From positions 2,906,384-2,970,383 of the forward strand of contig NC_014219.1 in assembly GCF_000093085.1 (NCBI RefSeq): a stretch of 64,000 nt of DNA, written 5' to 3'. The stretch's first letter is position 1. Every line of letters begins with the position of its first letter. Shown one piece after another: positions 6,751-15,986 of the stretch. The notes below the pieces were generated by a model. That model saw only the letters and a list, made by a program, of their open reading frames with translations. It searched no databases and was not told the origin of the DNA. The position numbers were made by a program, and so were the translations under genes. This stretch comes from [Bacillus] selenitireducens MLS10. Its GTDB lineage: Bacteria; Bacillota; Bacilli; Bacillales; Salisediminibacteriaceae.

Positions 6751-7179
6751 TCATTTCGTGTTCGTTTCCTCATCAGTATACCGGATATCGCTGGCTTCGT
6801 CACCGGTGTTTCCCGGCTTGTACAGATAGACACCCGCCCCCATCACCGCTGCCGTGATGATGAACAGATACAGCCCGGAGCCGGCACCATTGACCGACGC
6901 GCCCATCATCTCCACCTGCTTGCTTACGGCAAAAGCAATGGCAGCGACAAAGGTCAGCCCTGAAAGCACGAGACCTGCGATCCGGTTCAGTGGTGCAAGC
7001 TTCACTGCCTTATATACCGGATAGATGAGCGGCAGAATAAACAGATAGCCATCCTGCTGGAAGCCTGAGGCAGATACGAAGCCGAGGTCGGCCCAGGGCA
7101 AAAATAGTGACAGGACGGCGAGCACCCCGCTTCCGATGATCAACTTGCCTCCGAGTGATTGTGTGGTCCAAAGATTCAT
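6751..7179 (-). CDS. Small membrane protein, four predicted TM segments
   Basis: The 142-residue protein has hydrophobic helices at about 10-32, 42-60, 67-88 and 98-118, with a polar acidic C-terminal tail. ATG 7179 follows AAAGGGG by 9 nt. No conserved motif is recognised. It precedes the YdbC-type gene on the same strand. Confidence 0.6.
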   Translation of the reverse strand: MNLWTTQSLGGKLIIGSGVLAVLSLFLPWADLGFVSASGFQQDGYLFILPLIYPVYKAVKLAPLNRIAGLVLSGLTFVAAIAFAVSKQVEMMGASVNGAGSGLYLFIITAAVMGAGVYLYKPGNTGDEASDIRYTDEETNTK

Positions 7180-7335
7180 TTTGATCGTCCCCTTTCGTCT
7201 AACGGATGTCTTCATTGTATTCATACCGGTGACAGGGACTGTCAGGGAACGTCAATTCGTGTATGTTCGTCTTTTTGTTCTCCGCCCTGCGATGTATTTC
7301 TCCCGGATTTCGAATCTTTCTCCGGAGAAATACCG

Positions 7336-7341
7336 TATAAT
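7336..7341 (+). promoter_or_regulatory. -10 element of the yxlEFG-like operon
   Basis: TATAAT at 7336-7341 lies 24 bp before the start. A perfect dyad TTTCTCC/GGAGAAA (7318-7331) sits directly upstream, over the poor -35 region, and may be an operator. Confidence 0.5.
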
Positions 7342-7364
7342 AGGAAATAAAAAAAAGGGACGTG

Positions 7365-7577
7365 ATGGAAATGTTGGATGAATTATTTGCAACTATCGAC
7401 TGGGCACTGATCGCACCGATCCTGCTTCTTCAGCTTGTACTGATGGTCGTGGCACTGTTTGACTGCGTAAGGAGCGATGAGGTAAAACAGCCGAAATGGG
7501 TCTGGTATCTCGTCATTATCTTTATCAATATTTTAGGCCCGATTATCTACTTCATCTTCGGAAAGGACAAAGGATAA
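7365..7577 (+). CDS. YxlE-like two-helix membrane protein (PLD nuclease N-terminal domain)
   Basis: This 70-residue protein has two transmembrane helices. The C-terminal pattern (KQPKWVWYLVIIFINILGPIIYFIFGK) is typical of the PLDc_N family. In B. subtilis YxlE (sigY operon) is such a protein and is followed by the ABC genes yxlF and yxlG, the same order as here. The start may be GTG 7362, ATG 7365 or ATG 7371; 7365 is the compromise for AAGGG at 7355-7359. The next gene begins 1 bp after the stop. Confidence 0.75.
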   Translation: MEMLDELFATIDWALIAPILLLQLVLMVVALFDCVRSDEVKQPKWVWYLVIIFINILGPIIYFIFGKDKG

Positions 7578-7578
7578 C

Positions 7579-8484
7579 ATGGCTCTTTTGACTGTGGAAC
7601 ACCTCACCAAACAATTCGGCTCTTTCTCGGCGGTCCGCGATGTGAGTTTCACCGTGCAAGAAGGCGTCTGTGCCACGCTTCTCGGTCCGAACGGCGCCGG
7701 GAAAACGACGACACTGAACATGATTACCGGCCTCAGTACCCCGACATCCGGCACCATCGCACTCGGTGACGGCTACACGCTCGACCGGCGTCACCATCTC
7801 GGCTACCTCCCGCAGCACCCGTCCTTCTTTAACTGGATGAGCGCGGAGGAATACTTACGGTTCTCCGGCGAACTCGCTGGCCTCACACGTCAGGAGGCAA
7901 ATGAACGGGCCCGGGTCCTCCTCGGTAAAGTCGGGCTCGACGATGCGGCCCGAAAACGGATTGCGGGCTTCTCCGGCGGGATGAAACAGCGCCTCGGCAT
8001 CGCCCAGGCCCTCATTCACAAACCCGCCCTCGTCATCCTCGATGAGCCGGTTTCGGCACTCGATCCCTTCGGCCGGAGGGAAGTGCTTGATTTGATGCAA
8101 GAACTGAAAAAAGAAACGTCCATTCTCTTCTCCACCCACGTCTTAAACGACGCCGAGCAGGTCAGTGATGACGTGTATATGATGAAAGGCGGCTCACTCG
8201 TCATGTCCGGCTCTCTGACTGAGGTACAGGCCTCCTTTGAGCGGCCGGTGATCCATCTCGCCACGGCACTGCCAATCGGAGAATGGCTTGACGGTAAAAG
8301 CTCTGCCACGTGGATCACCTCGGTGGAAGCATCTGAGCTTGGCGCCACGCTCGGGGTGACGGATATCGCCGAAGCCCGCGACGCACTCCTGAACGACAAC
8401 GCACTCCGGGCTCTTGGCATCACCCGCTTTGAAGTCGGGCGCAAATCCCTCGAAGACGTCTTCGTGGAGGTGATGCAGGCATGA
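7579..8484 (+). CDS. ABC transporter ATP-binding protein, YxlF-like
   Basis: The 301-residue subunit has Walker A GPNGAGKTT (about 37-45), signature FSGGMKQR, Walker B LVILDEP and an H-loop STHV. The tail after about 215 is the regulatory extension of this subgroup. With the permease encoded next it forms an export-type ABC transporter of the YxlFG/Nos/Nat class. Its stop overlaps the permease start (ATGA at 8481). Confidence 0.88.
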   Translation: MALLTVEHLTKQFGSFSAVRDVSFTVQEGVCATLLGPNGAGKTTTLNMITGLSTPTSGTIALGDGYTLDRRHHLGYLPQHPSFFNWMSAEEYLRFSGELAGLTRQEANERARVLLGKVGLDDAARKRIAGFSGGMKQRLGIAQALIHKPALVILDEPVSALDPFGRREVLDLMQELKKETSILFSTHVLNDAEQVSDDVYMMKGGSLVMSGSLTEVQASFERPVIHLATALPIGEWLDGKSSATWITSVEASELGATLGVTDIAEARDALLNDNALRALGITRFEVGRKSLEDVFVEVMQA

Positions 8485-9269
8485 AGCAGTTTCTTATTCT
8501 TTTCAAAAAAGAAGGCCTCGAATCTGCGCGGAATTTTAAATGGCTCTGGCTGCCTGTCGTCTTTATGATTCTCGGCCTCACCCAGCCTTTGACGAGCTAT
8601 TATTTTGCCGATATTCTGGAGAATTTCGGCGGTTTGCCGGAAGGGGCTGTCTTTGAGATGCCGCCTCCTGAAGCGGCGGAGGTCCTCGCCGGAACCCTCA
8701 GTCAGTTCAGTCAGATCGGTATCCTCGTCGTGGTCCTTGCCTATATGGGCACCGTCAGTCAGGAACGCACCGCCGGTCAGCTTGCCATGGTCATGGTCAA
8801 GCCGGTTTCCGAAGCCGCCTACCTTCTTGCCAAGTGGCTGCATATGGTGCTCTTGACAGCCATCGCCCTGTTCTTCGGATTCGGTATCAGCGTCTATTAC
8901 ACCCATCTTCTGATCGGTGAGGTGACGATGCTGAACGCCTTTTACGGAGGCTTGACCTATCTTCTTTGGCTCGTCTTTGCCGTGAGTCTGCTTCTGTTTC
9001 TCAGTGTGACGTTCAACCGCCAGGGCGCCGTTGCATTTCTCAGTCTCGGGATCCTCCTCGTCATGGGCATCGTGTCGCTCTATGCTCCGGATCTTCTTTC
9101 GTGGTCACCAGGAGCGCTCTCAGGACTCGCCTCGCACTGGTTCTATACCGGTGAAGCGGGCGACGGATTCACCGGTACCGTGGTGATCACGCTGATTCTC
9201 ATCGCAGCCCTTCTCACCGCTTCTCTTTTGGTCTTCAAAAAGCAGGAGATGATCACCGCATCACCGTAA
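8481..9269 (+). CDS. ABC transporter permease, YxlG-like (ABC-2 type)
   Basis: The 262-residue protein has about six membrane helices and the ABC-2 layout: an N-terminal helix, a large outer loop rich in acidic residues (about 35-65), then five helices. It starts inside the ATPase stop, so translation is coupled. Substrate unknown. It is the last gene of the three-gene unit and is followed by a terminator. Confidence 0.85.
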   Translation: MKQFLILFKKEGLESARNFKWLWLPVVFMILGLTQPLTSYYFADILENFGGLPEGAVFEMPPPEAAEVLAGTLSQFSQIGILVVVLAYMGTVSQERTAGQLAMVMVKPVSEAAYLLAKWLHMVLLTAIALFFGFGISVYYTHLLIGEVTMLNAFYGGLTYLLWLVFAVSLLLFLSVTFNRQGAVAFLSLGILLVMGIVSLYAPDLLSWSPGALSGLASHWFYTGEAGDGFTGTVVITLILIAALLTASLLVFKKQEMITASP

Positions 9270-9279
9270 CCTCCACACG

Positions 9280-9324
9280 AACAGGCAGCCGGTACAGGAT
9301 TTCCCCTGAACCCGGCTGCCTGTT
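9280..9324. terminator. Bidirectional terminator
   Basis: The 12-bp stem ACAGGCAGCCGG / CCGGCTGCCTGT lies between the convergent permease and thiF genes. Confidence 0.8.
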
Positions 9325-9343
9325 TCTTTGCATCTGCGGGCGT

Positions 9344-10351
9344 CTAACTGCCGATATAGCGCTGATACAGGGACAGGGCCTCCACCGGATCGGACGTGTT
9401 GTGCACGAGGGCACGGCCGTCACGAAACAGAACTACGCGGCGCCCTTCAAGTTCAAGCTGCATGAGAAACGGATTCTCACTCACCGGCACATCAGGCAGG
9501 TCGTGTCGGACCCGTTCAAAGGAGACTGCCTTATGCGGGCGGATCTGAACCGTATCACGTCCGCAAAGGACAGCCGTCTTTGTCTGCGCCGAGCGGTCGA
9601 GGTTCGGGTATTTTGGGTCCGGGCCACAGCTCGGGCAGCCCGGATCTTTCAGCCCGGTGACATTCACCTTTCTTGTCTCATTCGACCAGACATCGAACTC
9701 CACGAGCTCTTCACGAAGCGCTTCGCGGTTCCCTGAAAGAAGCTTCAGGGCTTCAGCTGTCTGAAAGGACGCAGTCATCTGAACCGCGGGACTGATAATA
9801 CCCGCTGTGTCACAGGTTTCTCCACCAGGCCCGGCATCCCCGAGGATACACTGCAGGCACGGTTTTTCTTCGGGGAGGACGGTATAAGAGAGACCTCCCG
9901 AAGCAACACATGCCCCGTAAATGAACGGGATGCCCCGCTTCATGCAGGCATCGTTGATTGCCATGCGTGTCTCGAAATTGTCGAGTCCGTCAACGACCGC
10001 GTCCACATCTGCCATCTGAGCGAGGAAAACCGGCGTGATCTCTTCGGTCAAACCGGTGATCGTGACATCGCCGTTAATCGACCTGAGCCGGCGTTCTGCG
10101 GCAACAGCCTTCGGAAGGCGCCCGTGAGCGTCCTGTTCCGTATAGAGCTGTTGGCGCTGAAGATTCGAATGTTCCACATAATCCCGATCGACGATAAGCA
10201 CCCGGCCGACACCCGCTCTCACGAACATCTCCGCCGCGGCACTTCCGAGGGCTCCGGCCCCTGCTATCATGACCGATCCGTCGCGAATCTTGGCCTGACC
10301 GTCATGCCCGATGCCTTCGAATCGCTCCTGTCTGGAATATCGCGCTGTCAT
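9344..10351 (-). CDS. thiF: ThiF-type adenylyltransferase / sulfur-carrier activating protein
   Basis: The 335-residue protein has the E1-like fold. It should adenylate the C-terminal Gly of ThiS for thiazole synthesis. Visible features are the nucleotide loop [11 protein letters not shown] (about 31-41), the conserved D..N..RQ region, and zinc cysteines CLQC and CPSC. The C-terminal 80 residues form a small extra domain, as in Bacillus ThiF/MoeB proteins. The start overlaps the thiG stop (ATGA). It is the last gene of the thi operon. Confidence 0.88.
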   Translation of the reverse strand: MTARYSRQERFEGIGHDGQAKIRDGSVMIAGAGALGSAAAEMFVRAGVGRVLIVDRDYVEHSNLQRQQLYTEQDAHGRLPKAVAAERRLRSINGDVTITGLTEEITPVFLAQMADVDAVVDGLDNFETRMAINDACMKRGIPFIYGACVASGGLSYTVLPEEKPCLQCILGDAGPGGETCDTAGIISPAVQMTASFQTAEALKLLSGNREALREELVEFDVWSNETRKVNVTGLKDPGCPSCGPDPKYPNLDRSAQTKTAVLCGRDTVQIRPHKAVSFERVRHDLPDVPVSENPFLMQLELEGRRVVLFRDGRALVHNTSDPVEALSLYQRYIGS

Positions 10352-11118
10352 CGGACCGGACTGATCCCTTCTTGAGGGCTGCTCGCCGTCGCTCTCAGAG
10401 CTTTCGGAATGCGTCCTGCTTCAAAACTCAGCCTGCCTGCATACACCGCCTGTTTCATCGCCTCGGCCATCTTCACCGGATCCCCGGCCCGGGCAACTGC
10501 GGAGTTCAACAGCACACCGTCAGCACCGAGCTCCATCGCATACGCCGCGTCTGACGGGCTCCCAAGGCCGGCGTCCACGATCACCGGCACGTCCGCCTGA
10601 TCGAGAATATGCATGAGATTGACTGGGTTCAAGATGCCGAGCCCCGAACCGATCGGCGATGCAGCGGGCATGACGGCATGCACCCCCATCTCCCCGAGAC
10701 GCCTTGCGAGGACGACATCATCCGACGTATAGGTCAGTACGGTGAATCCGTCTTCGAGGAGCGCCTCTGATGCCTTCAAAGTCTCCACAGGATCCGGAAG
10801 CAGGGTCTTCTTGCAGCCGATGACTTCCACTTTCACCATGTCACAAAGTCCCGCCTCTCTCGCAAGCTTCGCCGTCCTGACGGCTTCCTCTGCCGTATAC
10901 GCTCCGGCGGTATTCGGCAACAGCTCGAAGCGGTCGAGATCGAGCCCCTTAAAGTCATGATCAGGCGCTTCATCCAGCTTCATCCGCCTGACAGCAAACG
11001 TCAGGACACCAGTGCCGGAAGCAGCGACAGCCTCTTGTTGAATCTCCGGGCTGTCATACTTTCCGGTGCCGAGCATGAGCCTTGACGGGAGTGTTTTTGA
11101 TCCAATCTGTAACATCAT
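10348..11118 (-). CDS. thiG: Thiazole synthase ThiG
   Basis: The 256-residue TIM-barrel enzyme condenses 1-deoxyxylulose 5-phosphate, dehydroglycine and ThiS thiocarboxylate into the thiazole phosphate. Diagnostic stretches are [10 protein letters not shown] near the start, [16 protein letters not shown] with the Schiff-base lysine, and PIGSGLGI and [11 protein letters not shown] for phosphate binding. ATG 11118 follows AGGAGG by 6 nt and overlaps the thiS stop (TAATG). Confidence 0.95.
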   Translation of the reverse strand: MMLQIGSKTLPSRLMLGTGKYDSPEIQQEAVAASGTGVLTFAVRRMKLDEAPDHDFKGLDLDRFELLPNTAGAYTAEEAVRTAKLAREAGLCDMVKVEVIGCKKTLLPDPVETLKASEALLEDGFTVLTYTSDDVVLARRLGEMGVHAVMPAASPIGSGLGILNPVNLMHILDQADVPVIVDAGLGSPSDAAYAMELGADGVLLNSAVARAGDPVKMAEAMKQAVYAGRLSFEAGRIPKALRATASSPQEGISPVR

Positions 11119-11318
11119 TATCCGCCTCCTTTAAAATGCACGATTTCGAGCCGGTCACCGTCGGTCACTGCCGAGGTGGACCAGTCATCGCGCTTGACGA
11201 TTGTGCCGTTCTGTTCAATGGCGATCCTTCCACCGGTGATGCCGAAATGATCAAGCACATCCTCGATGGTCGTCACCTCTTCAAGATTCTCTTCCTGCCC
11301 GTTAATAGCGAGCTTCAT
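11118..11318 (-). CDS. thiS: Sulfur carrier protein ThiS
   Basis: The 66-residue ubiquitin-like protein ends in Gly-Gly (HFKGGG), the site adenylated by ThiF and thiocarboxylated. It overlaps thiO by ATGA and thiG by TAATG, so the three are translationally coupled. Confidence 0.93.
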   Translation of the reverse strand: MKLAINGQEENLEEVTTIEDVLDHFGITGGRIAIEQNGTIVKRDDWSTSAVTDGDRLEIVHFKGGG

Positions 11319-12385
11319 GATGTGATCTCCTCCTTTTTAAATCCGTTCATAAGCGGCGGCTTCCTGCCCGTCGCCATCCATTCTGCCAAGAGCTTTCCCG
11401 TCAGTGCAGACAGGAGAATACCGTTTCGGTAATGCCCGATACTGACAAAGAAGCCTTCCTCCCATTCGTCCACTTCCGGTATACCCCTGTTATGCCTCGG
11501 CCTGACGCCGCTCCACAACACTTCAACGACGGCATCCGCCAAAGCCGGTACGAGCATCAGAGCCTGATCAAGGAGATGAGACACCGCCGATGCCCGCACG
11601 TGCCGCGACGTGTCCCACGGCTGTTCCGTTGCACCGATGATGATCCGCCCGTCTGCTTTTGGCACGAGGTAAACGTCGTCAGTGACGAGCGTTTCCTGAA
11701 ACGGCAGCTCATCAGGTCGAAGGGCAAGGCACTCCCCCTTCACCGGATGCACATCCGCCTCTTTGCCGCCGGGAAAGCCGGCAACGCCCGGTGCTGCGAG
11801 AAGCTGATCACCGGTAAAGGTGTTCCCGCTTTCCGTGTGAACTTGCCAGCCGCCGTCCGATCGCCCGTACCCTGTGACGTTCTCTCCCTCAAAGAGCTCG
11901 CCCCCGCGATGGATGAATGCCTGACGCATCGCGTCAATCGTCAGGCGCGCATCCACCTGTCCTTCATCAGGGAAGTACAGCACGCCTTTAGCCTCCGGTA
12001 AAAGCGGGAAACCGTCCTCGACCCAGCGGTATCGGCCGCGAACAGCACCGTGCTGATCCGCCAGCTTCTGAAGAGCCGTCAGTGACGCTTCGGTCATCGC
12101 TGCCCGGTACGCCCCTTCCTGCCGGTAGCCTGTCTGCATCCCGCTCCATGTCTCGAGCTGATGGGCGAAATCCCGCCAATAAGCACGGGCTTGAAGAGAA
12201 AACGACAGGACTTCAGCTCCGGTATGCAGCTCCGTCTGGGCACCGAGCATGCCCGCTGCGGCCCAGGTTGCCCCTCGCCCGACCCGTTCACGCTCGATGA
12301 CCTTGACAGACAGACCTGCCTCGAGAGCGTGAATGGCCGTCGCCATTCCCATGATGCCTCCGCCTATGACAATCAGTCTTCTCAT
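11315..12385 (-). CDS. thiO: Glycine oxidase ThiO
   Basis: The 356-residue FAD enzyme of the DAO family makes the dehydroglycine (iminoacetate) used by ThiG in aerobes. The dinucleotide fold is RRLIVIGGGIMGMATA at the N-terminus, followed by GRGATWAAAGML. The C-terminal part has the DAO motif (SGVRPRHNRGIPEVD) and SIGHYRNGILLS. ATG 12385 overlaps the tenI stop and follows AAGGGAG by 8 nt. Confidence 0.92.
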   Translation of the reverse strand: MRRLIVIGGGIMGMATAIHALEAGLSVKVIERERVGRGATWAAAGMLGAQTELHTGAEVLSFSLQARAYWRDFAHQLETWSGMQTGYRQEGAYRAAMTEASLTALQKLADQHGAVRGRYRWVEDGFPLLPEAKGVLYFPDEGQVDARLTIDAMRQAFIHRGGELFEGENVTGYGRSDGGWQVHTESGNTFTGDQLLAAPGVAGFPGGKEADVHPVKGECLALRPDELPFQETLVTDDVYLVPKADGRIIIGATEQPWDTSRHVRASAVSHLLDQALMLVPALADAVVEVLWSGVRPRHNRGIPEVDEWEEGFFVSIGHYRNGILLSALTGKLLAEWMATGRKPPLMNGFKKEEITS

Positions 12386-12939
12386 GCGTCCAACTCCCTT
12401 CTTAATTCGCAAGCCGCCCTGGCGGGATCTTCGCTCAAAAAGACGGCACCGATCACCGCAACCCCTGAAGCACCCGCTTCTTTCAACGCCTTGATCCGGT
12501 GCGGTTCAACACCGCCGATGGCGATCACCGGCGTGCGGACCGACCGGCAGATGAGCTCGAATTGCCGGATCCCGAGTGTGGCTTTTGTTTCCTTCGATAA
12601 CGGCGGATAGACAGGCCCGGCAAACAGATAGGACAGGCCTTCCTCCTCACACCGGAGCGCTGCTTCGAGGGAATGCACAGACCGACCGACGGCCCGCGAA
12701 TGAGCTGTGGCCTGTTCCGGCAGATGGAGCGCGCCTCCGCTTTCCCGGGCTCCGGGTGTCTTGTCATTGATGATGAGGGATGCCTGGAACGTCCAGTCAT
12801 TTCCGATGCGTCGGGTATCCTCCGCCATCCACGCCGGTTCACGGACATGAATGGCATCGGCGTATGGGGCAATCCGCTCCGACATCTGTAAAAAAGATGC
12901 TTTTGTCAGGGTTCCTGTTGACAGGGTATGCAGCTCCAT
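12382..12939 (-). CDS. tenI: Thiazole tautomerase TenI
   Basis: The 185-residue ThiE-like TIM barrel aromatises the thiazole carboxylate. It keeps HVREP, ASLIIND, LHLPE and AIGGVEPHRI. The ThiE signature is altered as in TenI. It is the first gene after the TPP riboswitch and overlaps thiO. Confidence 0.85.
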   Translation of the reverse strand: MELHTLSTGTLTKASFLQMSERIAPYADAIHVREPAWMAEDTRRIGNDWTFQASLIINDKTPGARESGGALHLPEQATAHSRAVGRSVHSLEAALRCEEEGLSYLFAGPVYPPLSKETKATLGIRQFELICRSVRTPVIAIGGVEPHRIKALKEAGASGVAVIGAVFLSEDPARAACELRRELDA

Positions 12940-12991
12940 GCTTCATGACCTCCTTATGATCGTCAACTGTGATGATAAAACCATACAAAAA

Positions 12992-13150
12992 AGCCCTCTC
13001 CTGTTTATAGGAAAGGGCTCACGATCCGGCTGTGGTTCACCAAATAAAGCGCGTCTGCTCACTTCCCTACGCCAGTATGAACTGGATCAGGTTCAGGGAG
13101 TCCCGAAGTACACTTCGATCTCAGCCCTTGTAAAGGGCACCTCCAGTGAA
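12992..13150 (-). promoter_or_regulatory. TPP riboswitch (THI box) with terminator
   Basis: The minus strand from about 13148 has the aptamer landmarks GGTGCCC, CTGAGAT, ACCTGATC and AGGGAAGTG (to about 13060). The terminator AGCCCTTTCC...GGAGAGGGCT with a six-T tract follows (12992-13019 plus tail). It should switch off the tenI-thiOSGF operon when thiamine pyrophosphate is plentiful. Confidence 0.95.
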
Positions 13151-13169
13151 AACTATTTTGTTGATGCTA

Positions 13170-13198
13170 ATGGTACTAAATAGGTTTTGTTCTGTCAA
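13170..13198 (-). promoter_or_regulatory. Promoter of the thi operon
   Basis: TTGACA (13193-13198), a 17-bp spacer and TACCAT (13170-13175) lie just upstream of the TPP aptamer on the minus strand. Confidence 0.75.
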
Positions 13199-13216
13199 CG
13201 GGAACGGTGCTGATGT

Positions 13217-13588
13217 TCAGCTTTTCCAAAATGAGGTCTCGTCTTTCTTACTTTCGATGCTTGCGTCGATGATTGCCCCGATGAGCGGATAGTCCACCTC
13301 ATCTTTCCAGCGGATTCTGAACAATCCTTTTGTCTGCGTGTAGCCTGACGCCTGAATCCGTTCGGCAAAGGCTGCCATCACGTCCTCTTCCGGAGCAATG
13401 CTCAAGTGCTGCTTGGCGGTGGAGATTCCGATGATAAAGGACCCGCGATCCGTAAACATCGGGGTGTTCCACTTGATATGCCCCTCGAGCCCTGGATACG
13501 TGTCTCCAATCCACCGGAGAAGCGTCTCCATCCGTTCTCGTTGCATGGGATCATCCATGCCTTTCAGATAGTCGCTGAATACGTCCAT
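13217..13588 (-). CDS. DUF1801 iron-chaperone-like protein (YdhG/Fra family)
   Basis: The 123-residue protein matches B. subtilis YdhG (frataxin-like Fra), which hands iron to heme and Fe-S assembly. The family pattern IKWNTPMFTDRGSFIIGIS, a kept Lys-Gln-His-Leu motif, and the C-terminal FRIRWKDEVDYPLI are clear. Length is identical to the family norm. It is a single gene. Confidence 0.8.
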   Translation of the reverse strand: MDVFSDYLKGMDDPMQRERMETLLRWIGDTYPGLEGHIKWNTPMFTDRGSFIIGISTAKQHLSIAPEEDVMAAFAERIQASGYTQTKGLFRIRWKDEVDYPLIGAIIDASIESKKDETSFWKS

Positions 13589-13624
13589 GTTCCGTCCCCG
13601 CTTTCCATCATTTTGGTGATGCCG

Positions 13625-14701
13625 TCACACTTCTTCTGCATTGACATGGCGTTTGCGATAGCCTCTGACAATCCGCTCGAGCATGGCACTGTCCATATTG
13701 AGCGGCGGATGATTCATCCGCTTTAACAGCCGATCCGTATTGTCGTGACTGAAAGCGATCGTCCGGTTTAAATATGGTTCAAAGACAGCCAGCGGCTCAT
13801 TCATCTTCTGTTCAAGCCTCGACAGGCGATCCGCCGCTTCAAACGGCACCCAGGTCAGCTCGGGAAACTCGAAGCCCTTCTGAATAGCCTTCATGATCAT
13901 CCCGTTCGTCGGAGGATTCGGATTCGTCACATGATAGATCAAACCGTTCTCACTCTCCGTTACGGCACCTACAATCAGATCGGCCACGTAATCCACCGGT
14001 ACGAGGTGGGTTTCATCCTCATCGCTCACGACAATGGTGCTCGCATCGGCGGCTTTTGTCCGGTCCTTCTCGCTGTGGCGCTTCATCAGCTCAACGGCAC
14101 GCATCACGCCGTACAGTCCAAAGGTGGAATCCGCTTCACCTGTCTCGCTGTCCCCGACGATAATCGCCGGACGCAAAATGGCAACACAGAAGCGGTCTTG
14201 CCTTGAAAGCACTTCATGCTCGGCGTGACATTTACTCTCCTCATAGGCGTTGACGAATTCACGTCCCTTTGTTTCATACAGCGTTTCGACCCCGACATCA
14301 TCCATCCCGAGGGTGTACGCGGTGCTCACATGCAGAAATTGCCGGACACCGAGCCGCTCCGCTGCGTCCAACAGCCCCTTTGTCCCTTCGAAATTGCTCT
14401 CTAAAACCCGTTCACGTTCCGACGCATCAAAAGACAGATAGGCGGCAGAGTGAATCACCGTATCGATCGTGCCTTTGAGCGCATCGATCTGTGATTCCTG
14501 AAGCCCTGCCAACGGCTTCATGACATCCCCTTCGACAAATCGGACGGCTTCCTGCGTCTTTTTGGGAAGGCCGTCAAGCCAGTCTTCGGCCCGTTCCCTG
14601 TTACGGATCAGCGTATACACGGTATGGCCCTTTCCGGCAAGACGTTTTATGAGTACCGTGCCGAGAAAACCGGTGGCCCCGGTTACAAATACATTCATCA
14701 T
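13625..14701 (-). CDS. Extended SDR, fatty acyl-CoA reductase/sterility-type NAD(P) protein
   Basis: This 358-residue protein has the nucleotide-binding motif GATGFLGTVL at the N-terminus, active-site S/Y/K with YEESKCHAE (about 155-163), and downstream elements of the NAD-binding_4 family. Substrate cannot be inferred; relatives reduce acyl or polyketide thioesters or act as epimerases. ATG 14701 or 14698 follow AAGGGAG; the TTG at 14704 is too close. No operon partner. Confidence 0.75.
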   Translation of the reverse strand: MMNVFVTGATGFLGTVLIKRLAGKGHTVYTLIRNRERAEDWLDGLPKKTQEAVRFVEGDVMKPLAGLQESQIDALKGTIDTVIHSAAYLSFDASERERVLESNFEGTKGLLDAAERLGVRQFLHVSTAYTLGMDDVGVETLYETKGREFVNAYEESKCHAEHEVLSRQDRFCVAILRPAIIVGDSETGEADSTFGLYGVMRAVELMKRHSEKDRTKAADASTIVVSDEDETHLVPVDYVADLIVGAVTESENGLIYHVTNPNPPTNGMIMKAIQKGFEFPELTWVPFEAADRLSRLEQKMNEPLAVFEPYLNRTIAFSHDNTDRLLKRMNHPPLNMDSAMLERIVRGYRKRHVNAEEV

Positions 14702-14846
14702 CAAAACTCCCTTTTGCTTGATTGCTGGTGTCGTTCGATTCTGGTGCTTCGTCTATTCTACTGAAGATTCAGGAGAATGTGTAGTTCATTGCTCATTTTC
14801 TTAAAGGGGCGGTTTCGTTGATCTGTTTAAAGGGACTCACCGCAAA

Positions 14847-14880
14847 AACAGGACCCTGCGCCAGTGACGCGGATCCTGTT
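14847..14880 (-). terminator. Terminator after the acyl-CoA dehydrogenase-like gene
   Basis: The minus strand reads AACAGGA...TCCTGTT with an inner GCG/CGC stem, then TTTTTGCGG. Confidence 0.7.
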
Positions 14881-14897
14881 CGAACCGGTATGAAGAT

Positions 14898-15962
14898 TCA
14901 CGCTCCGTTTGAATCGAGCATCTTGCCCAGCTGCTTCACAGTCGGCGTCAGATTGACGAAGAAGTAGGCTTCCCTGAGCCTTCTCGCTTCGTGGCTCGTC
15001 TGTTTGTAACCGCTGCCTCCCGCATGCAGCATCCCTGCCTGCACAGCGTCAAGGACGAGTTCAGCTGTCGCTCTGCGGATCTCAAGGAGTTCCTCCCAGG
15101 CAGACAGAACACGACCGTCTTTACTCAGACGTGCAAGGCTGTCGGACATTGCGGCAGCTCTTTCCTTAATGTCAGCCGGTTGTACCGGTAAATAAGCATT
15201 GCAGCCGCTTTGTCTGTTCACGTGCTTCTCCATGCCCCTGACCGACGCCGCTGCGACTCCGAGTCCGATGGGAACTTGATACGCCACAAAGGAAGGGCGG
15301 ATGTCTTTGATAAACAGATCGGCATCGTCAGAGAGGACCTCTTCATCGCTGATCACGACGCCTTCAAACCGGCAGGCATAGGTGGCACTCCCGTTCAACC
15401 CAAGATAATCGGCCTTCTCCTGCATGTGAAGATTCGGATGATCACAGCTGACAAAGGCCATAATCCTGCGGTTATCAAAAGTCTCGGCAATGACACCGAA
15501 CCGGTGGCCGTCTCCGAGATTCGATACCGACGGCAGCACGCCATGAATGACATAGCCGCCAGGCTGCTCCTCGGCTTTCAGGTGCAGGGACTCAAGTCCC
15601 GCATAGTACTTCATCGGATTGGAGAGACCCGTCCCGCCAATGACGGCTCCGCTTTCAAGAAGGGGTAAAAAGCGCTCCTTCAACCTGCGGTTTCTCGTAT
15701 GCCGGACATAGGTGAGAGCGGCCAGATGACACCAGAGGTTGAATCCTGTCGTCATGCAATAGGCGGATACCTGTTCCACGAGCCTGATTTCCCGCGTGAT
15801 CTGTTCATGTAATCTGTTTGTTCCCTGAATGAATGCACCGGCCTCGGCCAATTCCCCGATGACTTCCCGCGGATAGTACGCCTCTCTGTCAATCGGTTTG
15901 ACGAGCGGCTTCAGCTTCGTTTCAAGGATATCATCGACGGCTGTTTCGTAATCCATGATCAT
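14898..15962 (-). CDS. Acyl-CoA dehydrogenase-like flavoprotein
   Basis: The 354-residue protein has the ACAD fold: an N-terminal helical domain, a middle beta domain (about 115-215) with TGLSNP replacing the usual WITN-type loop, and a C-terminal helical bundle. It lacks an obvious catalytic Glu in the usual place, as do the flavin monooxygenase relatives of the DszC/SfnC type. Close to it lies a sulfonate/taurine-type ABC transporter, so desulfonation or a similar oxidation is possible; this is inference. ATG 15962 follows GGGGAG by 6 nt. It follows the DUF4242 gene in one operon. Confidence 0.7.
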   Translation of the reverse strand: MIMDYETAVDDILETKLKPLVKPIDREAYYPREVIGELAEAGAFIQGTNRLHEQITREIRLVEQVSAYCMTTGFNLWCHLAALTYVRHTRNRRLKERFLPLLESGAVIGGTGLSNPMKYYAGLESLHLKAEEQPGGYVIHGVLPSVSNLGDGHRFGVIAETFDNRRIMAFVSCDHPNLHMQEKADYLGLNGSATYACRFEGVVISDEEVLSDDADLFIKDIRPSFVAYQVPIGLGVAAASVRGMEKHVNRQSGCNAYLPVQPADIKERAAAMSDSLARLSKDGRVLSAWEELLEIRRATAELVLDAVQAGMLHAGGSGYKQTSHEARRLREAYFFVNLTPTVKQLGKMLDSNGA

Positions 15963-15986
15963 CTTGGTCTCCCCTTCCGTCATACG

